DNA from: Eunapius fragilis
Lineage: Eukaryota; Porifera; Demospongiae; Spongillida; Spongillidae
Length of the DNA stretch: 64,000 nucleotides
Direction: 5' to 3'
NCBI GenBank assembly: GCA_963681505.1
Contig: OY811972.1
Location: 13,601,933 to 13,665,932 of the forward strand
The notes beneath the pieces were generated by a model, which was not told where the DNA came from, did not search any database, and saw only the letters and a list, made by a program, of their open reading frames with translations. Positions 33,377 to 43,695 of the stretch are shown piece by piece; position 1 is the first letter of the stretch; each line of letters starts with the position of its first letter. The position numbers and the translations under genes were made by a program.

Positions 33377-34755
33377 ATGGGAACTTGCTTAGTTTGTATG
33401 TTACCTGTGAACCTACACGTACATGTATACTTGTGTGGGTGCCCATATCTTTACGTCTGTAGTGGGGGAGAGGGGGGGAATGTGTGTGTGTGTGTGTGTA
33501 TGTGTGTAAGGGTGGCCATTACCACCACACTTCATAAAACATTAACCCTCCCCCCCTTCCCCCCTCTCCCCCCCAACCCCCACCAAGCCTCAGTGCTGTT
33601 GCATATGCTGGTCCCCAGCCACCAGGACAACTGTCCCCTCGATGAAGACGCCAACGTCAGAGCGACGGGGAGAGGAGGGAGAGAGCTCCAAGCCTGCAGG
33701 TCCCGGAGCTGCCTCACCTGCACGAACCAGCCCGCCGTCTGCCGCGTGGACCCGACCAATCGGGTCGTGACCTGCAAAGGGGACACCTCCGCTTGCCGGG
33801 TGGAGGAGTGCGACCTCTGCAGCCGCTGTGTGGCCTACTACGGGGGTAACCTCACCTCCTTCAGGTTCGTGTCGGCCTGCATCTCGAGGGACTACCCTTA
33901 CACCTGCGGCTCAACCCCGGCCAAGTGTTTCAGGAGCGACGCGGTGACGGGGGCGAAGGTGGGCGGGGCTAACGGCCTGTTCGATTCGGGCAAGCTGTGG
34001 TGCGGTTGCTATGGCGACAACTGCACGGCTGAGTTGGTGTTCCACTACATCGTCCGGAATGTCTCGGGGGTGGCGGTGGATACGTCAGCGGGTCCTTCAG
34101 TTGCACCCAGCACCGGCCATGATTGTAAGCTCATGGTGCTTGTACCGTTCTTACCCTGAACCATGCTTTTGTGTATGATGTGTGGCATGTGTGTGTGTGT
34201 ATGTGTGTGTGTGCGTGTGTGCGTGCGTGTGTGTGTGTGCGTTTGCATGCATGGGGGTATGAGTTATATGTGTGTGTGTTTGTATGTGTGTGTGTGTGTG
34301 TGCATGTGTGTGTGTGCATGTGTGTGTGTGGGCATGGGGGTATGAGTTGTGTTGCATGGGGGTATGTGTGTGTGCATGGGGTATGTGTGTGTATGGGGTA
34401 TGTGTGTGTGTGCATGGGGTATGTCTATGTGTGCATGGGGTATGTGTGTACATGGGGGTATGTGTGTGTGCCCGCATGGGGGTATGTGTGTGTGCATGGG
34501 GGTATGTGTGTGTGCATGGGGGTATGTGTGTGTGCATGGAGGTATGTGTGTGTATTAGGATGTTGTGTGCACATGGTAGTGTTGCATGCGTGTGTGAACA
34601 TTTGAAGTGAACACTGTTGGTATGAAGTCCTGTGTATTGCAGAGATGCCCACACTGCACGCATGAGATCATATAATACATGCCATAAATATGAGTCATCT
34701 GTTATACATGTACCTGAGTGCAGAGAGATAGCAACACAATAGAAGGTGTGTGTGT

Positions 34756-34796
<41 letters not shown>

Positions 34797-35151
34797 TGTG
34801 TGTGTGTGTGTGTATGTGTCTGTGCGTGCGTGTGTTAGGGTTCATGTATGCATTACTTAGGTATGGGGTCCATCACTTGTAAAAAGTGTGACCCTCATCC
34901 GTCTGTCCTTTGGATTAATGCCCCTTCCCATTCTGTTCCCCTTCACAGCGCAACAGGTACCCGCGGAGGTGGGGACGGTGGAGGTACAGTTGTACGAAGT
35001 GGTCATAGCCATGCTCTCGTGTGTCCTGTTTGTTGCCCTTGTCGCAGCGCTCATCCTATTGGGCCTGGGGACAAGGAAGGTATTCCTCAAATTCCGAGCC
35101 GAACGTGCAGAAAATTCGTTCAAATTTAAGAAATTCATTCCTTTGGAGTGA
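33377..35151 (+). CDS. Kinase-less TGF-beta type II-like receptor, plus strand
   Basis: Model join(33377-33395, 33594-34124, 34949-35151), 250 codons plus TGA; introns phase 1 with GTATGT/CAG and GTAAGC/CAG ends. The 19-base first exon gives MGTCLV and joins LLLHMLVPS to make a signal peptide. The ectodomain keeps the family pattern: [63 protein letters not shown] helix follows ([20 protein letters not shown]) and a ~25-residue basic/aromatic tail ending KKFIPLE. There is no kinase. The exon is GC-rich and clearly diverged from copies A and B, so this is an older paralogue in opposite orientation. The first exon is inferred from phase and signal-peptide logic and is the least certain part. 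Confidence 0.8.
34186..34835. repeat. GT-rich microsatellite and ~20-bp minisatellite in intron
   Basis: (GT)n passes into repeats of GCATGGGGGTATGTGTGTGT (about 34330-34555), then another (GT)n at about 34744-34835. All lie inside the second intron of the plus-strand receptor. Confidence 0.9.
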
Positions 35152-37073
35152 ATGTATGTCTTTTTGCATGGCTTCCATTGTTTCTGCTCAGCTCAGTGTA
35201 GTTGTTATTTGACATGCTACATACACGTGCCTTATATGGTATGTGTATTATTAATCACTGCTGCAAAAGGCTTGGTGTGCGATTGCATTATATTATATTT
35301 GCACTTCTAAACATCAGAATGGGTTGCCTTGCGGGGGCAAAAGGCTGGAGGTTTGTTGATCAAATTGGTCAAGGAAGAGAAAATGGAGGGAGCATTATTG
35401 TGTATAATACGTGTTTGTGTTGCAAGCAACTCGTATTAATGTACTCAAAGAGAATCGTTTTAACAGTGAGGTGATTTGCCAGCATGTTAAAAGCCGTGGT
35501 GACCACCAATTTCTGTGTCATGGCTGTGGAAATGGGGTAACTACACAACGCTAGCTAAGTATTGCCACCCTAGCTTGGGGATGCATAGAGCAATACGCCC
35601 GCAATTTCAGAGCTATCACTTTTGTCACAGCACCCCGACTACCAAGTGCCATTATTCATTGTGTCAGTACCTGTCTTTAACCTGTACCTGCTATATAGCT
35701 GGTGTTTCAGTATAACACTTTTAATAATTGGTGTAATGTGGAATGGTTTTATGTATACTTTAAAACTGCAAGGGTAATCCAATGGCATAACTGTAAAAGG
35801 TTAATGAATTCAAAACCCTCATAAAATCAACATATTCAATTCATGAAGTCCTCTATTCTTCAAGACTAACGTTAAAATTTAAAAGTTGCTCAGTAGGCCA
35901 TCAAAGTCACAAACTTCAATAATGATCATGAGTTATTGCTATAAAAGGTGTACAAGAAAGAAATACTGAGAATTAATAAATGAATAAGTACGGAAGCAAG
36001 AATAATTACGCTTGGCCTCTTGGACATTCCTTAAATATTTCCTATAATTGTGTATGTATTGTTCATAAATTATAATTAATATTAAATATATTGCCATACC
36101 CATGAGGTTCACCAAGTCCCCAGGCCACTGCTGCCATTTTATGGCCGACTTGGCCTCACTTTGGTGAGGTCCTGTGCAAGAGCCCTGCTATCAAGAGCTG
36201 GACCTTCATTTGTTGACAATAATAATGTACATTCATGTATTCATGCATTGTGTATCTTTATAAATAATAATAATATTGCGAGAGTGCACATCTTGCCAAT
36301 AAGGCATACCTAGTCTAGAGCTGTGCCTTTTTAACGTTTACATTTAAGGTCATAATATTTTTTATACGGTCATTATTTTTCCAGCTCTTAGCTGATAAAG
36401 ACACACCTTTACTAAACTGATGAAATAAAACCATAATATTGAAAATTATTTATTTGTTCACCCTCCATGTGCATTTAGTCTTTTGGTGTTTTCAAGAACC
36501 ACGCCAGTAATTATCGTATAATTCTCGTAAGTACCGGCCGGTATCAGCTAATTCGGATTCTGTTGTTTTTAATTCTAATAACGCGATTTGTATTTCACTT
36601 TACAAAACTGTAAATGCAAAGATTAGTCGGTAATATAATCTAAAACCGCACCATATTTGGTGTCCGCGGTTATACAGACCTTATATTTTTCAGTGTTATA
36701 AAGTTGGCCCCAATAATCAACAAGCAATTAACAGATTAGCAGGGGCAGACAGAGAGCATGCAGTTTTCTCAAACCTGGTCATAACGTTTACTAAGAAAAT
36801 TAACTGAAGAAGAAATAAATCATCTTGTACATGTTATATATATTTTGCACACTTAAATAATTCCCTGAGGATCGATACCTCACTGGTTGCCCCCTCCACG
36901 TAAACACATTTCGGTAATTACAAGTACTCTACCTTTCGTGGTCTTCAATATTTCTTCTTTACTCGATTACAGTAACTTTCAATGTTTTGTATGTGAACTC
37001 CTGTTGTGCTATTCACAAATTCTAGGCTATGCGTGTTAACTGTTGCGAGCTGGAGATTAGTCGGGATTAGTCA
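35152..37073. other. AT-rich intergenic DNA, no gene seen
   Basis: Starts with 3' UTR-like sequence of the preceding gene. The rest has only short chance ORFs and A/T runs; no hairpin element or domain was recognised. Confidence 0.55.
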
Positions 37074-37085
37074 ATGCTTTTAATT

Positions 37086-37410
37086 GAAATGGCGCGTTAT
37101 TTGGAAGCTGCGATCAGTGAAGCTATTGGTGGGCTTCAGCATGGTTGGGGTACGGTGAGCTTCGAGAGAGTCACGTACTTCCTGAGAGGAAAAGACGTCT
37201 TTGTCAGTCTCCCAACAGGCAGCTATGTTATTATCTGCTACCGAAAGCTGTTGGCTTCCTTCGACGGGCTTGTGATGAACCTATTATAGTTGTTCTAAGC
37301 CCTCATATCTTTGATGAAGGATCAAGTGAAAGCTTTGACAGAACGCAACACGAAAGCCATCTGCCATTCTACCGAGCTAGCCGATAGTGACATGGACAAT
37401 ATATAGAGAA
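37086..37410 (+). pseudogene. RecQ-like helicase relic
   Basis: Plus-strand pieces in three successive frames give the order of a RecQ N-terminal helicase domain: GKDVFVSLPTGS (start of motif I), then LCYYLLPKAVGFLRR and EPIIVVLSPH (motif Ia region), then LMKDQVKALTERNTKA (the LMKDQV signature). The GKS of Walker A is missing, with a frame change at the same place, and there is a second frame change before LMKDQV. No DEAH or later motifs follow. It was probably carried by a transposon or retrocopied; dead. Confidence 0.8.
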
Positions 37411-37557
37411 TCTACGCACTTCTAGATTAAACTAGAACCATCGCATATATGGTCGTTCATATGATGCATGCTCAAGCATTTTTTCAGTCACTACTAGGGT
37501 CAGACATGACAGACCCTGTTGGGAGCATGGACCTGGCACGATATCGCTTAGTGGACA

Positions 37558-37677
37558 TAGTCTCGTACCCAGACCCACAGTCACAGCTGCGGATGGATTA
37601 CATCACCACTACCTACCCTCGCATAGCGGTGATGTAATCCATCCGCAGCCGTGAGTGTGGGTCTGGGTACGAGACTA
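37558..37677. mobile_element. 120-bp hairpin MITE (TAGTCTCGTACCC family), copy 2
   Basis: Termini TAGTCTCGTACCCAGACCCA and TGGGTCTGGGTACGAGACTA. The inner arms ATGGATTACATCACC / GGTGATGTAATCCAT pair, and the loop is about 13 bases. Confidence 0.9.
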
Positions 37678-38090
37678 CATTGGACATGTATACTGCATGT
37701 ACTACATCAAGTGTCAAGGACTCCATTCTACAGTCTTTTGCCAAAATCAACACTAAACTTCGACTAATTATTGCCACTGTTACATTTGGAATGACATGGA
37801 CATAAATATAGACATGGACGTAGACATAAAGTTTTTCTTTATCACTCACATTAACCTGATCCCCAACCCTTGATACCATTTCCCATAAGATGCTTTTGTC
37901 TTCCTGTGAAATGGAATACTGCTCAAGTGGCAGATAAATTTCTCTGAATACTTATGAATGCATAGCAAGTATGATCTGAGACGTTGCATCTGTCAATGAT
38001 ACGTTTTTTTTTTTAAAATTTAAATGCGCTGGAAATTGGTCTGTCCATCATAAATCGTCTGAATTTAAGTTATGTAATATTACAGGGGAA

Positions 38091-38189
38091 GAGACGTGTG
38101 CATGCAGTTGTAATGTAAGCAATACAATACATTTCAATTGCATGCATTATATATATATCACATACATTACAACTGCATGCACACGTCTC
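38091..38189. mobile_element. 99-bp hairpin element
   Basis: Arms GAGACGTGTGCATGCAGTTG and CAACTGCATGCACACGTCTC are perfect complements, extending through TAATGTA / TACATTA. The centre is AT-rich. No sister copy was seen in the window. Confidence 0.85.
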
Positions 38190-38262
38190 GCACCGATTAG
38201 GTCCATTTTAACGGCAAATTAAGATCTCATAAAGTAACAGTATCTATAGATTTCACACAATG

Positions 38263-40261
38263 TCAAACTGGATGGGCATTACAAATGCTCTTCTTGATGG
38301 TGGCTACTATAATTGCCAAGGCAACCGAGAATGCAATAAATAGAACAATTGAGAGAAATATGATGGCTATATTGTACGGCTCCAGCTTTGAGTCTGCTGC
38401 CGAAGTCACTATTGAACAAGAAATAGTTGTAGATACGACGGTGAACGATAATGAAAGAACAACAGTAGTGAAAAGCAAGTACTAGAAGCAATTTAATTAA
38501 GAAGCATGCAGTTTAAAAAGAAATAGCTATAGGATAAACATGCAGAGTAACACAACTAGCTTACTTATGGGATATGTAATCATCGTGGGCCCGGGAAATG
38601 ATGTTGCCTGTGCGGGTTGGGTGGTGTTAACGATGTAAGTGAAGCTTAGATTTGCTGTGCAGTTGCTCGCTAAGCACGAACAGGAAATGGGACTGGATGA
38701 AAAAAGAGCGCTCTCATTCATTACGAGACCACTGCCAACACAAGCATAAGTGGACGAATCGCAAGTGTACGTAGGGTCATTGGAAATGCAGCCTGACGTG
38801 AACCGATAATCGACGTGGTTGTCTGAACTCTTGAAATAGTAGGACCCGCAATGACTACAGGAGTCACACGTGATCACGCTGCAAGTTGAAGTGTCTCCAC
38901 TGCACCTCACAGTTCCGTTGGTTTGATGTACGGTGCAGTTGGCTGGGGCATTGGCACACGCCAGGCACTGTTTGGCCAGACAACCTTGCGAGGAGCCACT
39001 GTTCGAAGGGCAGGACTGCTGCTGCTGCTGCTGTACAGTTATAGAGAGTGTGCAAAGCACCACCAAAGCTGTGTGGAGGTGGGCATCAAATCAAAATAGC
39101 AATATAAATAATAATACCGCTTGAAGCATGCATCCACCTATATCGGTTTTCAGCGCCACGGTGTATGCATGCATGTGTGAAAAAAAAAAAAGAAGGAATC
39201 TTCATATAGGACAAATGCATACGCGGTTTTAAATTCAGACCATATTGTATGATTAGGTGCAGTGGGAATACCGTACTACCCCAGCTCTTACTGCTAAGAC
39301 ACAATGGCATAGATCAATATTTGGCGAGCCAAAACAATTGATTTTAATTAACTAACTGGTGAGGCTAGACCATTAAATTTATAATCAGCGTAAGCATAAT
39401 AAATGCATTTATGGTTTGTAGAACAACAACAACAACAAAAAAAAAAAAAAAGAATAATTCGATGCATATTATAGCGCGCTTCAGCAGCAGCGTGGAGATA
39501 CCGCCGGGCCTCACGTAACAATGATTGGCGGATAAGACGTGGCATGGCCCGCATAGGGCGTAGCAATATTTGCCTCCGTCCTCGCTCGATCTGCCACCGA
39601 AATACGAAATAGCTTGTTGGCGCGGAGAAAATTAAATATTAAATTCATGGTGAAGCGGTTGGCCGCCAATTTAGTTATCGCCAAAAACGTCTTAACAGTA
39701 TACGGAATATGATCAAATATATAACTGGCCACAGTACAGGGCCGTGGGCACGTTCGTGTTTTACAATAATCAATCGGGATATGGTTTTATTCGGCAATTT
39801 AAAAAAAAAAAGCATCAATTAAGACATTTCATGCATATTTGATGCACACGTACTGTATCCTTCGACTGTGTGTTTGTAAAAAGGTGCATGCATTCATGCA
39901 CGTATGTAAGCAATGCAATTGTGCCTGTGTTGTGTGCGTGTGTGGTGTGATTGCGTGCGTGTGTGTGCTGTGTGTGCGCGGGTGTGTGTGCGTGTGTGTG
40001 TGTGTGTGCGTGTATGTGTGTATGTGTGTTGTGTGTACGTATGTATGTGTATGAAGTGGCGCGCATATAACGTCCCTAACCTCCCCACGCACCTCAAACC
40101 CTTGACGTTCCGTGACCTTTTATACGTTCTCGCGCGGTTGACGTGAAGTAAAGCTATATAAGGCACCAACACAGAAGAGATCACAATATCAATGGTCCAT
40201 ATACCGTCTTTATATCAGTAGCAGCCACTGCGTGTTTGCATATGAACTCACCTGTGCCCAT
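38263..40261 (-). CDS. Kinase-less TGF-beta type II-like receptor, minus strand
   Basis: Transcript order 40261-40252, 39068-38565, 38408-38263; 219 codons plus TGA, phase-1 introns with GTGAGT/CACACAG and GTAAGC/CAATAG ends. The first coding exon is only 10 bases (MGT plus one base); joined to LVVLCTLSITV it forms a signal peptide. The ectodomain follows a QQQQQQ run: CLACANAPANCTV, VRCSGDTSTCSV, CDSCSHCGSYYF, CISNDPTYTC, CSCLASNCTANLSFTY. A helix follows (IAIIFLSIVLFIAFSVALAII) and a ~14-residue tail (KKSICNAHPV), with no kinase. The exon spacing makes the 1.2-kb first intron the longest part. Same plan as the other decoy-like paralogues but strongly diverged in sequence. Confidence 0.8.
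39930..40050. repeat. (GT)n-type microsatellite in first intron
   Basis: Interrupted GT/GC tract inside the long first intron of the receptor at 38263-40261. Confidence 0.85.
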
Positions 40262-41548
40262 TACAAGGTCAGTTAAACACGCGGCTCTCGAGACCAGTGG
40301 TAACAACTAATATAACCGACGATAAAAACCACGCGTTATAAGGTAAACTGCGTTTATGACATCATTCGTTAATTCAATCTCACTATATGCACTGATCGCC
40401 CGTTTTATACGTTGCCCACTATGGTGAACGAACGAACACAGACTCCTTATCAATATAGCGGCAGAATTCGTCATGCAAACTGCTAAAGGTGTCTTCGAGG
40501 TTTGTACGCTTCGGTGGCGAAGGAAGCCCCCCCCCCCCCCCCCCCCCCCCCCGCATATGTGCCCGCCCAGTGGGGTGCTAGGTAAACAAAGGTTGGAATT
40601 CGATAGCTCTCTTATCTTTGGTCGAAAGGCAATATATTCTACCTCAAAGCATTCCATTCTACATCTTCCATTTCGTCAATCGTCTCGGGTGTCTAATTGG
40701 TCAATATAAGAACAAATCAAGTTACACGTCCGGAATTTGTTTAACCATGCCATGGCGACTTTGGCTTAGTGTAAGCGATACCTTATGAAAGGCATTACGT
40801 TGTCCCCTAATTGCAGTGCGGCTCTATATAGCTTTTCCCGTTCTTCAGGCATAAATTATATAGATTGTACTGATTATCGCATATAGTTCTTTCCACTCTT
40901 ATAACCACAAAATTGTACGAACTCACGAATTATATTATACGTGCTATTGATGCATCCTTCTCGGATGGGGTGGGGCTGAGGTGCTGTTGGAACGCGTGAC
41001 TGGAAAGGAGTTTAAACTGCCCAAGGTTCGCAAGCTAAAACTAATTGTTGTGAGGTATTATACAGCCGTGAGAGTAATCAAAAACGTTGCCTTAACTTGA
41101 TTGTTACATGTACGACGCCATGCAGCTCGGGGAGGTAAAAATGACCGTGAATTATATATGGGACAGTGTCCAGCTAAATCACCCATATGGTACTTTTTCA
41201 AAATTTCCAGAACAAGCAAAAGAAAAGTAACGCTCGCATTGAAATGTATGGCTAATTATAAATTCAGTGCCTAATAACTTTGTGATGGATAGTCCGATTT
41301 AGGATGCGTAAGGACCATTTGACAGAAGCTCATGGGTGTTCAAGGAAAATCAAAAAATTTGAAAACTTGAAAAACTAGCCAGAAGGGTGATTCTGCTGGA
41401 CACTGTCCCATATATATATAATTATATATAATTCGTTAATGAATGTTAAAAATCCCTCTTGTGAAATCTATACAGAATTCTTATGCACTGACATGCAGAA
41501 GCTTTACGCAAGTGTGCTCACGCAATCATCTAACAACTTAATCTTAAT

Positions 41549-41551
<3 letters not shown>
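40262..41551. other. Intergenic, no gene seen
   Basis: Contains a C26 tract at about 40528-40553 and otherwise unique AT-leaning DNA. Short ORFs show no recognised domain. Confidence 0.5.
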
Positions 41552-41589
<38 letters not shown>

Positions 41590-43366
41590 TACAGCAAATA
41601 CACACACATACAGCCATTATACATATCACATAACTTATGAGAATTTTTAACCAATAAATGGTTCAATGCATGATTGAGTAAAGAGCGGCCCCATCCTCAA
41701 AGCCCAGGCCACTTCTCCACTTTACTCTGGAACCCCTTAGGCATAAGCTGGCTGCTCTGATGATGGCAAATGAAAGCCTTGCTCTGATGTAGCCACATGT
41801 TTGTGCATAAGACTTTTTCCATTTGCTTGCAACACATGTGGCCATTCTCTTCAGGAAGTGCTCTGCTTCCCGGTGAAGGAGTCCATCAACTGAAATCACA
41901 AAGGGTGTAAAAGTACCTCTCCGATCTTCAACTGCTTGCCTGTAAATTCTCTTTTTTTCCTGAGCACCCGATTCAAGAACTGATTCTGGCGAGCGATTGC
42001 TGTATGATGGGGCATCTGTATCAATGACCTTGAAGTCAAAGAGCGCCTCTGCCTGAGGTTGCCAAACACCACGCACCCCCAAATCCAGCCTCAACCCTGA
42101 GTCATCCACTTGTGTTTCTGCCTCTCTAACGATTGGCTCTCTGACAACCTGTGTCCACACCTGTGCTGCAATATCTCCAACGCAATCTCTGATCTCATTA
42201 TGTCTCTGGATAACTAGGCCACCAACCTTACAGTCAAGAGCATGTTGCAATGTTAATGAGGCTCCACAACCATCACACTTTGAAGGAAGGTCTGTCGGGT
42301 CACGCATATAGCGAACCGCTAACCCATCTCTAAATTGAGCTGGAGACAGGTCAAAGTGACAAGTAGCGATTGGAAGGACAGATAACCATGCCGATGTTTT
42401 GCCGGAGATAGCTCTTTTAATGGCTCTTTTTCGCCTTGATGTGAACTGCATTAAAATACTGTCAAGTGCAGATTGGTAAGTCTGTTCCTTGGTGGTAACA
42501 TGGTGTTTTCTAGCATCCCAAAGAGTATCTAAATGTTGTACTGGATCAAAGACATCAACTCCTTTCACTGCTTCAACTAACACTTTAGTTCCTTGTCTGG
42601 ATGTCTGGTAAGCTAAAGTTGCTGTATTAGTGGGGTCAAAAATCCCTAGTCCTGCTAGAGATGTTGGTAAAGCAAACAAAGCCTCCTCTGCTTCAGTGAC
42701 ACCTGCACCAAGCATAGCTGGAAAGAATTGCTTCTTGATTTTCTCATTTAGTGGTGTAAAAGCATCTGCACAGTCTGGTACAACTCTCTGGAGGAAGTCC
42801 CATTCACACTGCAAAGACTTTGTCAAAGATGCAAATGCAGCCTGGGGTGCCTTGATAGCAGCTTTGGACAATTTATCCACACAGTCTACCCAAACATCAA
42901 CCTTTTCTCTGACAAATTGCACACAAAATTCCCTTTCACCAACCACACCTCCAAGAAAGCGATGTCCAGTAACGACTTTCACTCCCACATTTTGAAAGGC
43001 ACTCTTGGCAATTTCCACATACTTCGATGCTACTACCACTACACTCTTAGTGGGTTCTGGGAAATAACCATAAGTAGGACCTCGTTCGATTAGACGATCC
43101 AGCCAGGAATGGATTGAATTCAATGGTCCTGCACATGCAGAATCATCAGCATACCAGCTCTGTTGATATTGCTCTCTGCAGCGAAGAGAGTTCACCAGTG
43201 GCATCATTGCTACAGCATATAGTAACATGGACAAAGGGTCACCCTGTGTTACTCCCTCTCTGCTGTAAAGGAATTCCTCAGAATTCCGTAACAGCAACAC
43301 AGCAAAACCTCTGTATGTGTTGAAAAGAAACCTACTGCATCTAGGCTTTCTCCCTACATGCGTCAT
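41552..43366 (-). mobile_element. 5'-truncated non-LTR (LINE-like) retroelement
   Basis: A long minus-strand ORF (41663-43366) is followed, at the 3' end of that strand, by a 33-base poly(A) (T-run 41552-41584 on the plus strand), as expected for target-primed insertion. The RT lacks its N-terminal motifs, so the copy is 5' truncated near 43370. No target duplication was identified. Confidence 0.8.
41663..43366 (-). CDS. Reverse transcriptase C-part with Zn knuckle and nuclease-like domain
   Basis: 567-codon uninterrupted ORF. The RT palm is visible as SREGVTQGDPLSMLLY (motif B, residues 35-50) and WYADDSA (motif C, 71-77). The fingers and motif A Asp are missing, so the protein cannot be active as it stands. 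A CxxC-7-HxxxC knuckle lies at 364-379 (CDGCGASLTLQHALDC). It is followed by R-L-D-L at 426-429 and LFDFKV at 442-447, a spacing reminiscent of the PD-(D/E)xK restriction-like endonuclease of R2/NeSL-type LINEs. The nuclease reading is inference. The ORF being intact over 1.7 kb implies a young insertion. Confidence 0.75.
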   Translation of the reverse strand: MTHVGRKPRCSRFLFNTYRGFAVLLLRNSEEFLYSREGVTQGDPLSMLLYAVAMMPLVNSLRCREQYQQSWYADDSACAGPLNSIHSWLDRLIERGPTYGYFPEPTKSVVVVASKYVEIAKSAFQNVGVKVVTGHRFLGGVVGEREFCVQFVREKVDVWVDCVDKLSKAAIKAPQAAFASLTKSLQCEWDFLQRVVPDCADAFTPLNEKIKKQFFPAMLGAGVTEAEEALFALPTSLAGLGIFDPTNTATLAYQTSRQGTKVLVEAVKGVDVFDPVQHLDTLWDARKHHVTTKEQTYQSALDSILMQFTSRRKRAIKRAISGKTSAWLSVLPIATCHFDLSPAQFRDGLAVRYMRDPTDLPSKCDGCGASLTLQHALDCKVGGLVIQRHNEIRDCVGDIAAQVWTQVVREPIVREAETQVDDSGLRLDLGVRGVWQPQAEALFDFKVIDTDAPSYSNRSPESVLESGAQEKKRIYRQAVEDRRGTFTPFVISVDGLLHREAEHFLKRMATCVASKWKKSYAQTCGYIRARLSFAIIRAASLCLRGSRVKWRSGLGFEDGAALYSIMH

Positions 43367-43536
43367 ATACCTAATATGATAATTAACAGAACGCGCTGCA
43401 TGGGAATATAAATTTTAATCGACATTTATCATACTGCTGGATTCCTATAGACCATTTTCATGTGTCACAAGATAATTAACTAGATCACGTGTAATACCGG
43501 TGGCGGCCATCTTGTGCACAGGAAGTGATTGTAACT

Positions 43537-43695
43537 ATGGTATTGTGTGCAGTAATTGGGTTTTACAAGCGTTCCGACCGTGACAAAGATGTCTCGTTCA
43601 ATCGAATACCTGCTGTTATTAACCACATTAGAGGTGAGCGTGAACGGGAGCTCAGTGAACGACGAAGAGACGGCTTCCTTGCTGCTCTTTGAAGG
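43537..43695 (+). pseudogene. THAP-domain relic
   Basis: Plus-strand ATG opens 52 codons that match the N-terminal half of a THAP zinc finger: MVLCAVIGFYKRSDRDKDV, then SFNRIPAVINH, then ELSERRRDGFLAAL, then TGA. THAP domains have C-x(2-4)-C near the start; here the second Cys position is Phe (GFYKRS). The Trp of the RRxxWLAA motif is Gly-Phe, and a stop follows at once. Either a degenerate single exon or a dead P-element-type/THAP gene copy. Upstream it carries a GGCGGCCATCTTG box. Confidence 0.75.

Noticed and set aside
34131..34663. Long His/Thr-rich ORFs on both strands
   Set aside because: They arise from the GT-rich minisatellite in the plus-strand receptor's intron.
42630..42995. 121-codon plus-strand ORF
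   Set aside because: Antisense to the intact reverse-transcriptase ORF.
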